A stretch of DNA of 64,000 nucleotides from NCBI RefSeq assembly GCF_001922345.1, contig NZ_CP018811.1, positions 372,001-436,000 of the forward strand. The letters run 5' to 3'. The notes under the pieces are model-generated. The model was not told the DNA's origin. It saw only the letters and a program-made list of their open reading frames with translations, and made no database searches. The position numbers and the translations under genes are program-made. The stretch's first letter is position 1. Each line of letters begins with the position of its first letter. Below, in pieces: positions 48,940 through 59,100 of the stretch. This stretch comes from Paraburkholderia sp. SOS3 (GTDB lineage: Bacteria > Pseudomonadota > Gammaproteobacteria > Burkholderiales > Burkholderiaceae).

Positions 48940-49000
48940 AGGTGATTTCGAGGCCGGGCGCGCAGTGCGCGACGCGGCAGGATTCGGGTTCGGGCGATTG

Positions 49001-49018
49001 TATAGTAAAACGATGCTC
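49001..49018. promoter_or_regulatory. Candidate operator 1 of the LacI operon
   Basis: TATAGTAAAACGATGCTC shares TAGTAAAA-ATGCT with the second site at 49091-49108. It lies 62 bases upstream of the lacI-type start, in the right place for autorepression. Confidence 0.45.
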
Positions 49019-49090
49019 AAAAACCCTCAGGATCACGGCTTGGATACGCGTAAATACCCGTATAGCCGGCCTTTGGGTCGTAAGTGTGCG

Positions 49091-49108
49091 TTTAGTAAAA
49101 ATGCTAAA
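49091..49108. promoter_or_regulatory. Candidate operator 2 of the LacI operon
   Basis: TTTAGTAAAAATGCTAAA has 5-bp inverted ends (TTTAG/CTAAA) and matches site 1 in its core. Two similar sites 90 bases apart could support looping by a tetrameric LacI protein. Confidence 0.45.
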
Positions 49109-49247
49109 CAGCTAGGCTTTATTCGGCCGTTCGGTTGACCGACGACGAGCACGCGCGCGGCGTCGAGCGGTCTGTTTTGCCGGGAGGCGTCGCGCTGGGA
49201 AAATCGGTGTTCGCCCAGCGGTAAAACCTGAACGTCGTGAGCGGCGT

Positions 49248-51095
49248 TCAGTCCATCGTCGCGTGCGATGCTTCGGCGCGGCCGTGCATCAGCGTCCCGC
49301 TTTCGCTCGCGTCGATCAGCACGAGCCCGGACGATTCATGTTTCGCGCGGCGTTTGGCCAGCGCCGCCACCGATGCGATGTCCTCGCTCGTGCACGGCGC
49401 ATGCGCGCCGTCCGGCCGCACATGCACGCAGCCGATCGCCATCGTGACGAAGCCGAAGAAGGTCGGATTGCCGCGCCGGTCCTCGCCGTGGATGCCGCCG
49501 GCAAGACGGTCGCCGGGTGCGTAGAAGCGCTGCGCGCCTTCGTTGAATGCATGAATCGCGCGCTGCGCACGCGCGATGCAATCGTCGCTCTGGAACAGAA
49601 CCAGGAAATCGTCGCCGCCGACGTGGCCGAGGAAATCGCGCGTCGGATCGCAGACGTCCGCGAGCACGGCGGCGGCGAATTTCAGCACTTCGTCGCCTTG
49701 CCAGTAACCGTACTCGTCGTTGAAAGGCTTGAAGTGGTTCAGATCCACGTAGCACGCGTAGAAGCCGGCGCCGTTGCTAAGCAGCCGCGCGATGTGCGAG
49801 CTGATCGGAATATTGCCGGGCAGGAAAGTGAGCGGATTCGCGTAGCGCGCCGCTTCGATGCGCACCTCGGTGACCGCGCGCACGAGGTTTTCGCCGGTGC
49901 CGAGGCCTGCGTACTTGCCGTTGTCCGTTATCACGAAGCCGTCGGCGAGATAGCGCTGGTCGTCGCTCGCAAGCAGCTTCGCCATCTGCTCGACCGTCAT
50001 CGATTTCTCGATGATGACGGGCGACGCATTCGCAAACAGCAGGCACGGCCGTTTGCCGAACAGCTCGCGGTGATACGGCAGCGCGTAGCGGTCCATGAAT
50101 GCGCGACGGTTGATCAGCGCGACCGGCTCGTCATGTTCGACCACCGCGACCGCATGCAGATGCGGCAGCCGGTTGAAGAGCTCGAGCACGTCGTTGTTCG
50201 TCGCATGGCGCGGCAGCGCGGGCGCGTGCACCATCATCTTCGCCGACGCCATGCCTCCCGAGGGCGACGCGGTCAGCGTGCGGGTCGCCTCCGGGAATAC
50301 CGCGATATGGCCTGCGCGAATCGCCTGCCGCGCGTCGTCGGCGACATTGCGCGGCGGCCGCGCGTGCGGTTTGCCGAAGAAATAGCCTTGCCCGCAGCCA
50401 ATGCCCATGTCGCGCACGACGATCAGATCCGCTTCGTTGTCGATGCCTTCGGCGACGAGCGTCGCGCCGCTCGCATTCGCGAAGTACTGCATCGCCTTCA
50501 CCGCTTCGAACTTCAGCGGATCGCTCGCAATGTCGTGAATGAAGAAGCGGTCGATCTTCACGACGTCGGGCCGCAGCCGCACCCACAGATTCATGCTCGC
50601 GTTCGCGGTGCCGTAGTCGTCGAGCGCGAATTGCGCGCCCGCCGTGCGCAGCGTCGCGATCGCGGGCAACACGTGGTTGACGTCGGGGATCGCACTCTGT
50701 TCGGTGAGCTCGATGACGATGCGGCTCGCGTCGACCCCGAGGCGCCGCAACAGCGCGAACGTTTCGTCGCGCGTATCGGCGAGCTGGCGGAGCGCGCCCG
50801 CGCTGAAGTTCAGGAACAGCTTGCCGTCGTAGCAAAGGCGCGCGAACGCCTCGATGCAGATGTGCGCAGCCGCGTGCTCGAGCGGAATCACCGCGTCTTC
50901 CGCGGCCGCCTGCGAGAACAGCGCGAGCGGCATTTCGAGATCCGAGCCCGCCGGCCCGCGTATCAGTCCCTCGTAGCCGACGATCGCGCCGCCGTCGAAA
51001 TCGACGATCGGCTGAAACACGGCGGACAAGCTGCGCTGGGCAATCAGATCTGCAATGCGGGAAGCACTGGACCGGGCGGGCGAGCGAAGTGACAT
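49248..51095 (-). CDS. EAL - CBS pair - GGDEF composite c-di-GMP protein
   Basis: The 615-aa protein has EAL first (residues 10-255): YEGLIRGP, FLNFSAGAL, IVIELTEQS, FALDDYGTA, VVKIDRFF, LVAEGIDNEAD and GQGYFFGKP, so the phosphodiesterase looks complete. Residues about 290-420 look like two CBS repeats (HLHAVAVVEHDEPVALINRR; YLADGFVITDNGKYAGLGTG). The C-terminal GGDEF domain (430-590) has GFYACYVDLNHFKPFNDEYG but the signature reads GGDDF and no RxxD inhibitory site precedes it, so cyclase activity is doubtful. CBS domains could let it sense adenine nucleotides. Confidence 0.92.
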   Translation of the reverse strand: MSLRSPARSSASRIADLIAQRSLSAVFQPIVDFDGGAIVGYEGLIRGPAGSDLEMPLALFSQAAAEDAVIPLEHAAAHICIEAFARLCYDGKLFLNFSAGALRQLADTRDETFALLRRLGVDASRIVIELTEQSAIPDVNHVLPAIATLRTAGAQFALDDYGTANASMNLWVRLRPDVVKIDRFFIHDIASDPLKFEAVKAMQYFANASGATLVAEGIDNEADLIVVRDMGIGCGQGYFFGKPHARPPRNVADDARQAIRAGHIAVFPEATRTLTASPSGGMASAKMMVHAPALPRHATNNDVLELFNRLPHLHAVAVVEHDEPVALINRRAFMDRYALPYHRELFGKRPCLLFANASPVIIEKSMTVEQMAKLLASDDQRYLADGFVITDNGKYAGLGTGENLVRAVTEVRIEAARYANPLTFLPGNIPISSHIARLLSNGAGFYACYVDLNHFKPFNDEYGYWQGDEVLKFAAAVLADVCDPTRDFLGHVGGDDFLVLFQSDDCIARAQRAIHAFNEGAQRFYAPGDRLAGGIHGEDRRGNPTFFGFVTMAIGCVHVRPDGAHAPCTSEDIASVAALAKRRAKHESSGLVLIDASESGTLMHGRAEASHATMD

Positions 51096-51379
51096 GACGG
51101 ACAGCCGGACAGGGGACGTTCGGCATATCGGCGGCGGCGCTGAAGTCTTGAATGAACTTTTAATGAATTCCGCGTCGATATCGCGTTCGTCTTGCGCGAA
51201 ACGTCTCGCGCTTTTTGCCTATCCCATCCGGCCAGGCTGACGGCAAACGTGTGCGCACGGTCAAATAGCGTCGCAACAACACACGAAGCAACGACGGCAC
51301 GTAAAACAGGAACCGCATTGAAAGCCGCGCTACGCGGCGTTCGAAAACAGTCTCAGGGAGAGAGTGAATGAAGGTGTTA

Positions 51380-52417
51380 TCACGGTCGAGGACCAACCCC
51401 GCCGCCGACGGCAGCCGCTGCGTCCTGCTTTCCGGCGCGCTTCTGGGCGTTCGTTTCGCGCGCGCCCCAGCGTTGGGCGAGCGCCGCGCAGGTCATCAGC
51501 TGGATTTGATGGAACAGCATGAGCGGCAGCACGGCGGCGCCGACCGCATGGGTCGCGAAGATCACCTTCGCCATCGGCACGCCGGCGGCGAGGCTTTTCT
51601 TCGAACCGCAGAACGTGATCGTAATCTGGTCGGCGCGGCTAAAGCCGAGGCGCTTGCTGATAAACATCGTGAGCGCAAGCGCGAGCGCGAGCAGCACCGC
51701 ACACGCGACCAGCAGCCCGCCAAGCGCCGAAAGCGGAATGTGGTGCCACAGGCCTTCGGTTACCGCTTCGCTGAACGCGGCGTATACCACGAGCAGGATC
51801 GAGCCCTGATCGACGTACTTGAGCACGCCGCGGTTACGGTCCACCCAGTTGCCGATCATCGGACGCAGCAGCTGGCCCGCCACGAACGGCACGAGCAACT
51901 GGAGCACGATGTTCCACACGGTATGCCACGGCGACACGCCGCCGGCTGTCTGGCTCGCGACGATGACGCTCACGAGCGCGGGCGTGACGACAATGCCGAG
52001 CAGGCTCGAAGCGGACGCGCTGCACACGGCGGCTGGGACGTTCCCCTTGGCTATCGACGTGAAGGCGATCGACGACTGAACCGTCGAAGGCAGCGTGCAA
52101 AGGAAGAGGATGCCGATATAGAGCGATGGCGTGACGATCGGCGCAAGAAGCGGCTTGAGCGCGAGGCCGAGCAGCGGAAACAGCGCGAACGTGCATAGCA
52201 GCACCACCACATGCAGGCGCCAGTGCGTCGCGCCGGCGATGATCGCCTCGCGCGACAGCTTGGCGCCGTGCAGGAAGAACAGCAGGCCGATCGCCACGTC
52301 CGTGACCCAGTTGAACGCTATCGCGGCCTGCCCGTGAACGGGCAGCAGGCTGGCGAGAATCACCGTGCCGACGAGGCACAGTGTGAAGTTGTCCGGAAGC
52401 AGTTTCGGGCGAGCCAT
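51380..52417 (-). CDS. BASS-type (bile acid:sodium symporter-like) transporter
   Basis: The 345-aa membrane protein from ATG 52417 (MARPKLLPDNFTLCLVGTVI) has about ten helices. Conserved parts are GLLFFLHGAKLSREAIIAGA, CTLPSTVQSSIAFTSIAKGN (crossover helix) and ITITFCGSKKSLAAGVPMAK, which match the SBF-like group containing yeast Rch1 and human SLC10A7. The substrate is unknown. The frame continues upstream to 52447 without conservation. The Ala/Gly-rich tail (KQDAAAAVGGGVGPRP) is probably disordered. Confidence 0.88.
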   Translation of the reverse strand: MARPKLLPDNFTLCLVGTVILASLLPVHGQAAIAFNWVTDVAIGLLFFLHGAKLSREAIIAGATHWRLHVVVLLCTFALFPLLGLALKPLLAPIVTPSLYIGILFLCTLPSTVQSSIAFTSIAKGNVPAAVCSASASSLLGIVVTPALVSVIVASQTAGGVSPWHTVWNIVLQLLVPFVAGQLLRPMIGNWVDRNRGVLKYVDQGSILLVVYAAFSEAVTEGLWHHIPLSALGGLLVACAVLLALALALTMFISKRLGFSRADQITITFCGSKKSLAAGVPMAKVIFATHAVGAAVLPLMLFHQIQLMTCAALAQRWGARETNAQKRAGKQDAAAAVGGGVGPRP

Positions 52418-52530
52418 CTTTGGAATCTCGTTGCGGGTAGGGCGCACGGTATTAGGGAAAACGCTTATTTTCCATGCATTGGGATTAAATATGCAAATTC
52501 ATTTGCCGAATTGATTGATGCGAAAGACGC

Positions 52531-52949
52531 ATGAAAGGCGCGGGCTACTTATCGAAAGGGATGGGGCCGAGCGCCGGGCGATGCGTCGGCGGCGGGTTCG
52601 CGCTCGACGAAAACAGGCACTTTGAGTATTGGCGAGGGGCTCGGCGAGGAGGCAGTTCGCGTGCTGCGAATGTGGGCCGTTTCCGACTTTCGCATGCGCG
52701 CTTTCCCGCCCTCTTTTATGCTTGCGAAAATCTCTGTCAGCCCCGTCTGACATGCGTTTCAGACAGGTCATTTGTCAGAGAAACGAGGCGGTAACATGGT
52801 GTTACAACCCTGCTCAGGGCATAACACTTTTTGCCTCGACAGGTGTGAGCAGCCGCCCATAAATTACTGCTGAAAGGCCATTGGGACGCCCGTATTTCCG
52901 GATCACCGGAAAGCGGTTTTGCAGCGTTCCATTCAGCAGGTGACTGATC
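52531..52949. promoter_or_regulatory. Intergenic control region with a perfect inverted repeat
   Basis: About 420 bases between divergent genes. GTAACA-TGG-TGTTAC (52791-52805) is a perfect 6-bp inverted repeat, preceded by four copies or near copies of CTGACA/TGTCAG between 52735 and 52778. These resemble regulator sites for the BASS transporter or the secreted protein. No gene is convincing in this stretch. Confidence 0.45.
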
Positions 52950-53384
52950 GTGAACGCAGGGTTTTCTCGAGCGAAGTACTGGCTATCGGGCGTGTTGGTC
53001 GCGGCCGCGGCTTCGCTTGCCCATGCAAACCCAATGCTCTCGCCACATGATGCGGGGCGCCATAGCGCAGCGTCCTCGTATCGTGCGTACAGTGCGACGC
53101 TCGTTGCAGCGCCGCGCCTTCCCGCGTTCGACAATGCATACGAAGTTCGCGCGCACAGGCTGCCTGCGGTGCAATACGCCGGTGTGCAATACGCGGGCGC
53201 GATCACGCCGGTCAGTACCGAAACGCGCGGCGCGCCGCGTCCGCCGTCGAACAGCCAGGCCATGCACGCGGGCTCGATCCGCGATGATGTTGCGCGCTAT
53301 AACGAAGAGCGCGTGTCGCGGCAGATCGCGCATCCGCCGGGCGAAGGTAGCCGGCCGCCGGGGCCGTCGCCTTACCGCAACTAA
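52950..53384 (+). CDS. Small exported protein of unknown function
   Basis: The 144-aa protein starts at GTG 52950 and has a signal peptide (AKYWLSGVLVAAAASLAHAN, cleavage after AHA). The mature part is low in hydrophobics and rich in Ala, Arg, Pro and Ser, with a local near repeat (AVQYAGVQYAGAI) and a Pro/Gly-rich end. No domain is recognised. It probably sits in the periplasm. A shadow frame on the opposite strand has poorer codon use. Confidence 0.6.
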   Translation: MNAGFSRAKYWLSGVLVAAAASLAHANPMLSPHDAGRHSAASSYRAYSATLVAAPRLPAFDNAYEVRAHRLPAVQYAGVQYAGAITPVSTETRGAPRPPSNSQAMHAGSIRDDVARYNEERVSRQIAHPPGEGSRPPGPSPYRN

Positions 53385-53923
53385 GCGGAACTAGGCCTAA
53401 CCAAGCGCAATCAAGCCCAACTGAGGGCGAGCGCAACCGAGCGGCAGTGACCGCGTAAAGCGCAACCGGACTGCGCGGTCTGCGTTTGCCGCCGCCGTGT
53501 CCTGGGCCGATCAAGGCCGCCAATCCTCCAGTTGATGTAACCGCGCCACACCGCGCCACACCGCGCGGCGTTTTTATTGCCATTCGCGATCCGCTCGCCC
53601 GTTCGATGCGGCGCCGCGACATAAATCGCGCGCCTGCGCTTACCCTCTTTGCGTCGATCCCGACAGCTCGCCTGCACAGGCGAGTCACCCCTCGTGCCGC
53701 ACCGCAAGCAACACCCTCGTCCACGCACTGCTTCAGCACCGATCCGTCAGCCAGACTATCGGGCCCGCTATACCCGCAATAAGTCTCCGCGTTTTTGTCC
53801 AGAAAAATGGCCGGCAAAGATGGCCCGGCCCAGATCGGCTCGACGTCCGCACCGGTTCCTCGCGACGGATCGGCGAGCGCCCGGCCGCACAGCCCCATCC
53901 ATTTGACAAAGACAGGAGAACCC
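53385..53923. other. Intergenic region before the porin gene
   Basis: About 540 bases with only chance frames. The sequences AACTAAGCGGAACTAGGCCTAA and CACACCGCGCCACACCGCGC are short local repeats. The porin ribosome site (AGGAG) is at about 53914. No operator or small RNA is clear. Confidence 0.4.
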
Positions 53924-55015
53924 ATGAAAACAGCGCTCAGCCGTGCAATCAGGTGTACTTCACGCACGGTGCTGAAGGCGGGCGCCATCGCCGCGCTCGC
54001 AGCCGGCGCGGCTTCGCCGGCGTACGCGCAATCGAGTGTGCAGCTCTATGGCCAGGTCGACGAATGGGTCGGCGCCCAGAAATTTCCGGGCGGCGAGCGT
54101 GCGTGGCAGGTGTCGGGCGGCGGGATGTCGACGTCGTACTGGGGAATGAAGGGCTCCGAAGATCTCGGCGGCGGCGTCAAGGCCATCTTCACACTCGAAG
54201 ATTTTTTTCGCGCGCAGAACGGCCGTTACGGCCGCTTCGACGGCGATACGTTTTTCGCGCGCAACTCGTATGTGGGCATCGAATCGCCATGGGGCACGGT
54301 GACGGCCGGACGGCTGACCACGCAGCTATTCGTGTCGACGATTCTTTTCAATCCGTTTGTCGATTCGTACGTGTTCTCGCCGATGGTCTATCACGTGTTC
54401 CTCGGCCTCGGCACATTCCCGACCTATACGACGGACCAGGGCGTGGTCGGCGATTCGGGCTGGAACAACGCGATCCAGTTTTCGTCGCCGAGTTTCAACG
54501 GGCTTTCCGGCAGCGCGATGTACGCGTTCGGCAATTCGGCGGGACAGAACGGCGCGAAAAAATACAGCGTGCAGTTCCTGTACTTCAACGGTCCGTTTGC
54601 GGCGACCGGCGTCTATCAGTACGTGAACTTCAACAACGATCCGGCCGACCTCGGCACGCTCGTGTCCGGCATGAAGAGCCAGGGCGCCGGCCAGTTCGGC
54701 GTGACCTACGACCTCAGGTTCGTCAAGTTCTACGGCCAGTACATGTACACGAAGAACGACCAGCAAACCGGCAGCTGGCACGTGAATACCGCACAGGGCG
54801 GCGTGACGGTGCCGGCCGGGCCCGGCACCGTCATGGCCTCGTACGCCTACTCGCGCGACAGCGGCGGCCTCGACCAGACACGTCAGACGGCGGCGCTCGG
54901 CTACGACTATCCGCTGTCGAAACGCACCGACGTATACGCGGCCTATCTGTACGACCATTTCTCAGGCCAATCGAGCGGCGACACGTTCGGCATCGGCATG
55001 CGCACGAAATTCTGA
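53924..55015 (+). CDS. Outer-membrane trimeric porin (Gram-negative porin family)
   Basis: The 363-aa protein from ATG 53924 has a signal peptide (LKAGAIAALAAGAASPAYAQ) and then SSVQLYGQVDEWVG, the first strand of Burkholderia general porins. It continues as amphipathic strands with SYWGMKGSEDLGGGVKAIFT, NSYVGIESPWGTVTAGR (the PEFxG-like turn region), ALGYDYPLSKRTDVYAAYLY and a C-terminal Phe (FGIGMRTKF) needed for BAM-mediated insertion. It forms a 16-stranded channel. The overlapping plus-strand frame from 53953 is a shadow. Confidence 0.94.
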   Translation: MKTALSRAIRCTSRTVLKAGAIAALAAGAASPAYAQSSVQLYGQVDEWVGAQKFPGGERAWQVSGGGMSTSYWGMKGSEDLGGGVKAIFTLEDFFRAQNGRYGRFDGDTFFARNSYVGIESPWGTVTAGRLTTQLFVSTILFNPFVDSYVFSPMVYHVFLGLGTFPTYTTDQGVVGDSGWNNAIQFSSPSFNGLSGSAMYAFGNSAGQNGAKKYSVQFLYFNGPFAATGVYQYVNFNNDPADLGTLVSGMKSQGAGQFGVTYDLRFVKFYGQYMYTKNDQQTGSWHVNTAQGGVTVPAGPGTVMASYAYSRDSGGLDQTRQTAALGYDYPLSKRTDVYAAYLYDHFSGQSSGDTFGIGMRTKF

Positions 55016-55118
55016 GCGGCGTCGGGCGTGCATTGACGCGCCTTGGCCGCTTTGCTGACCAGTCTTTGATAAAGTCGCCGGAAGTTCAACGATTGATTCC
55101 TGTCGAGAGCGACTGGTT

Positions 55119-56066
55119 ATGGATACGCTCATCAGCATGAAAGTGTTTCGTTACGTCGTCGAAATCGGCAGCTTCGTCGGCGCGGCGGAACGGATGGATA
55201 TGTCGGCGGCAATGGCGAGCAAGCATGTGATGCATCTCGAACAGCAGCTCGGCGCGCGCCTTCTGAACCGCACGACGCGCCGCGTCGCGCCGACCGAAGC
55301 CGGCCGCGAATACTACGAGCGGCTCAGCCAGGTGCTCGCCGAACTCGACGAAGCGGAGCAGGCCGTCGGCGCGGCGAGCGTCGTGCCGCAGGGACGGCTG
55401 CGCGTGTCGTCGCTGTCGGCGTTCGGTCTGCGTCACGTGATGAGCGCGACCGCCGATTACGCGACGCTGCATCCGCAAGTGACCGTCGACATCACGCTGT
55501 CGGACCGGGTCGTCGAGATGATCGACGAAGGCTTCGACGTGGCGATCCGCGCGTCGCCGACGGGGCTGAAGTCGTCGTCGCTGATCGCGCGGCAGGTCGC
55601 GACCGCGCATATCGTGCTGTGCGCGTCGCCCGACTATCTGCAGCGGCATGGCGTGCCGAAGACGCTCGACGATCTCCGACGGCACAACTTCATCGAATAT
55701 TCGGGCGTCTCGGCTCAGGATCTGCTGACGGCGGCGAATACCGCGAATGCGGGCGGCGCGCACTTGCGGCTGACGGGCAATATGGTCGTCAATCACCTCG
55801 AGGCGCTGCGCGTGGTCGTCCTGCAAGGCGCCGCGATCGCGCTGCTCGGCACCGAAGTGGTCGGCGACGATATCGCTGCGGGCCGGCTCGTGCCGCTGCT
55901 CGTCGACGTCCTGCCGCCGCGCGAGCTGCCGATTCACGTGATGTATGCCAGCCGGCGCCACGTGTCGGCGAAAGTGCGCTCGTTCGTCGATTTCCTGGCC
56001 GACCGGTTCTCGAACGAATCGCTGTGGCCTACGCTCGAACAGGTGCGCACGCTTGCAGCAAGCTGA
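55119..56066 (+). CDS. LysR-family transcriptional regulator
   Basis: The 315-aa protein has the LysR helix-turn-helix at the N-terminus (MKVFRYVVEIGSFVGAAERM ... LEQQLGARLLNRTTRRVAPT) and a two-lobe effector domain from residue 90 (GRLRVSSLSAFGLRHVMSAT, DRVVEMIDEGFDVAIRASPT). It is closest in pattern to the large DsdC/AaeR-like group. It lies between the porin and icmF on the same strand, so the target is not evident; LysR proteins usually control a divergent gene, and none is here. Confidence 0.93.
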   Translation: MDTLISMKVFRYVVEIGSFVGAAERMDMSAAMASKHVMHLEQQLGARLLNRTTRRVAPTEAGREYYERLSQVLAELDEAEQAVGAASVVPQGRLRVSSLSAFGLRHVMSATADYATLHPQVTVDITLSDRVVEMIDEGFDVAIRASPTGLKSSSLIARQVATAHIVLCASPDYLQRHGVPKTLDDLRRHNFIEYSGVSAQDLLTAANTANAGGAHLRLTGNMVVNHLEALRVVVLQGAAIALLGTEVVGDDIAAGRLVPLLVDVLPPRELPIHVMYASRRHVSAKVRSFVDFLADRFSNESLWPTLEQVRTLAAS

Positions 56067-56192
56067 TGCGGCCGCCGTTGGCGCGAAACCGTTTCGATAT
56101 ACTGCTTCCAGCACCCGCGAAGCGTGACCGTCGCCGCGCTGCGTCAACGCAGGCAGCGCATCTCGTCGCGCATCCATCGATCCGGGGGAGAC

Positions 56193-59100
56193 ATGACTGA
56201 TCTTTCCACGCCGCAACGCGCCGGCGGCGCCGCGCTGTCCGACGAGGCGCCCGCAAGCGAGTCGCCGCCGCGCGCGGTTCAGCCCGGCCAGTCGAGCGCG
56301 CGCGGGCAGCGCGCGCGGCCCGCGCGTCTGCGATTCGTCACGGCGGCCGCGCTGTTCGACGGCCACGATGCGTCGATCAACATCATCCGGCGCATGTTGC
56401 AGGCAAGCGGCGTCGAGGTGATCCATCTGGGCCACAACCGCTCCGTCGAAGAAGTGGCGACCGCCGCGTTGCAGGAAGACGCGGATGGCGTCGCGGTGTC
56501 GAGCTATCAGGGCGGCCACGTCGAATATTTCCGCTACCTCGTCGATCTGCTGCGCGCGCGCGCAGGCGAGCGGATCAAGGTGTTCGGCGGCGGCGGCGGC
56601 GTGATCGTGCCCGACGAGATCGCGGAACTCGAGCGCTATGGCGTCGAGCGGATCTATTCGCCGCACGACGGGCAGCGTCTCGGTTTGCAGGGGATGATCG
56701 ACGACATGATTGCGCGCTGCGCCGACGCGGCGCGCGACGAGCCGCAAGGCGAACAGATGGCGCAGCGTTCTGCCCTGCAGTTGGCCGGCGAAATCGCGCA
56801 AGCGTTGACCACGGACCTTGCGCGATCCGACGCACCGAAGCACGCAGGCAGCGCAGCGGAACGCGCCGCAGACTCGAATGGCGCTGTCTTCCGCAAACTG
56901 GCGCGGCTGATCACTCACCTCGAAACGGGCACCGACGCCGCGGCCACCGCCGCATTGAGCGCCGCGGTCGCACCGCACGCACACGCAGCGCGTGTACCGG
57001 TGCTCGGCATCACCGGCACCGGCGGCGCGGGCAAATCCTCGCTGACCGACGAACTGATTCGCCGCTTTCGCCTCGACTACGACGATGCGCTGACGATCGC
57101 GGTGCTCGCGATCGACCCGTCGCGCCGCAAATCCGGCGGCGCGCTGCTCGGCGACCGCATCCGCATGAATGCGATCGGCGACTGGGGCGCGGGCTCGCGC
57201 GTCTTTATGCGCTCGATGGCGACGCGCGAGGCGTCGAGCGAAATTTCCGATGCGTTGCCCGCTGCGATCGACGCCTGCAAGGCAGCCGGCTTCGATCTGA
57301 TCGTCGTCGAGACATCGGGCATCGGCCAGGGCGACGCCGCAATCGTGCCGCACGTCGACAAATCGCTGTACGTGATGACGCCCGAGTTCGGCGCGGCCAG
57401 TCAGCTCGAGAAAATCGACATGCTCGATTTCGCGGATTTCGTTGCGATCAACAAGTTCGACCGCAAGGGCGCGGCCGATGCGTTGCGCGACGTCGCGAAG
57501 CAGGTGCAGCGCAATCGCGGCGAATTCTCGACGGCGCCGGCCGGTATGCCGGTGTTCGGCACGATTGCCTCGCGCTTTAACGACGACGGCGTGACCGCGC
57601 TCTATCAGCGCGTCGCTCGCGCGCTGCGCGCACGCGGACTGCGCGAGGGCCGCGCGCGGCTGCCGCTGCTCGACGGCGTGCGTCATTCGAGCGGGCGTCA
57701 TGCGATCGTGCCGCCCGAACGCGTGCGTTATCTGTCGGACGTCGCGCAGACCGTGCGCGACTATCGGGCGCGTGCCGAAGCGCAGGCGCGCATCGCGCGC
57801 GAGCGCTGGCAACTGATCGAAACGCGTCGCATGCTGGCGGGCGGCACGTCTGAACCTGCGAATTCGGCCGCCGCTTCGTCGCAAGCCGGCGTTCGCGCGA
57901 TGGACCCCTCGACCGTCGCGTCGCAGGACCGCGGCACATCGACAAACCCAGCGACAAACCCAGCGATCGACACATTGATCGCCGCCCGCACCGCGCAACT
58001 CGGCGAACGCGAAAAAGCGTTGCTCGACACATGGCCGCACACCGTGGCCGCCTATTCGGGCGACGAACACGTCGTAAAGATTCGCGACCGCGAAATCCGC
58101 ACCGCGCTGACGGTCGAAACGCTGTCGGGCAACGCGATTCGCAAGGTGTCGCTGCCGAAATACACGGACCCCGGCGAAATCCTGCGCTGGCTCATGCTCG
58201 AAAACCTGCCCGGTTATTTTCCGTACACGGCCGGCGTCTTCCCATTCAAGCGCGAGAACGAAGACCCGACGCGCATGTTCGCGGGCGAAGGCGATCCGTT
58301 CCGCACGAACCGCCGCTTCAGGCTGCTCTCGGCCGGCATGCCGGCCAAGCGGCTGTCGACCGCGTTCGATTCGGTCACGCTCTACGGCGAAGAGCCGCAC
58401 GAGCGCCCCGATATTTACGGCAAGGTCGGCAATTCGGGCGTGTCGGTCGCTACGCTTGACGATATGAAAGCGCTCTATGACGGCTTCGACCTGTGCGCCC
58501 CGGACACATCGGTATCGATGACAATCAACGGTCCCGCGCCGGCGATCCTCGCGATGTTTTTCAATGTCGCGATCGACCAGCAGATCGAACGCGCCCGCGA
58601 GCATGCGCGGCAGGCGGGCCGCGAACCGCTATCGGACGAAGCACTCGAAGCGGCACGCCGCACCGCGCTCGAAAACGCGCGCGGCACGGTGCAGGCCGAC
58701 ATCCTCAAAGAAGACCAGGGGCAAAACACCTGCATCTTCTCGACCGAATTCAGCCTCAAGGTGATGGGCGACATTCAGGCGTATTTCGTCGAGTACGGTG
58801 TGCGTAACTTTTATTCGGTCTCGATCTCCGGTTACCACATCGCGGAGGCCGGTGCGAACCCGATCTCGCAACTTGCGTACACGCTTGCGAACGGCTTCAC
58901 GTACGTCGAGGCATATCTGGCGCGCGGCATGTCGATCGACGACTTCGCGCCGAATCTGTCGTTCTTCTTTTCGAACGGCATGGACCCCGAGTACACAGTG
59001 CTCGGCCGCGTCGCGCGCCGCATCTGGTCGGTCGCGCTACGCGAGCGTTATGGGGCGAACGAGCGCAGCCAGAAGCTCAAATATCATGTGCAGACGTCGG

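Noticed and set aside
55086..58604. Very long minus-strand frame (about 1,170 codons) opposite the LysR and icmF genes
   Set aside because: It is an antisense shadow caused by strong GC codon bias; both plus-strand genes are well-conserved families.
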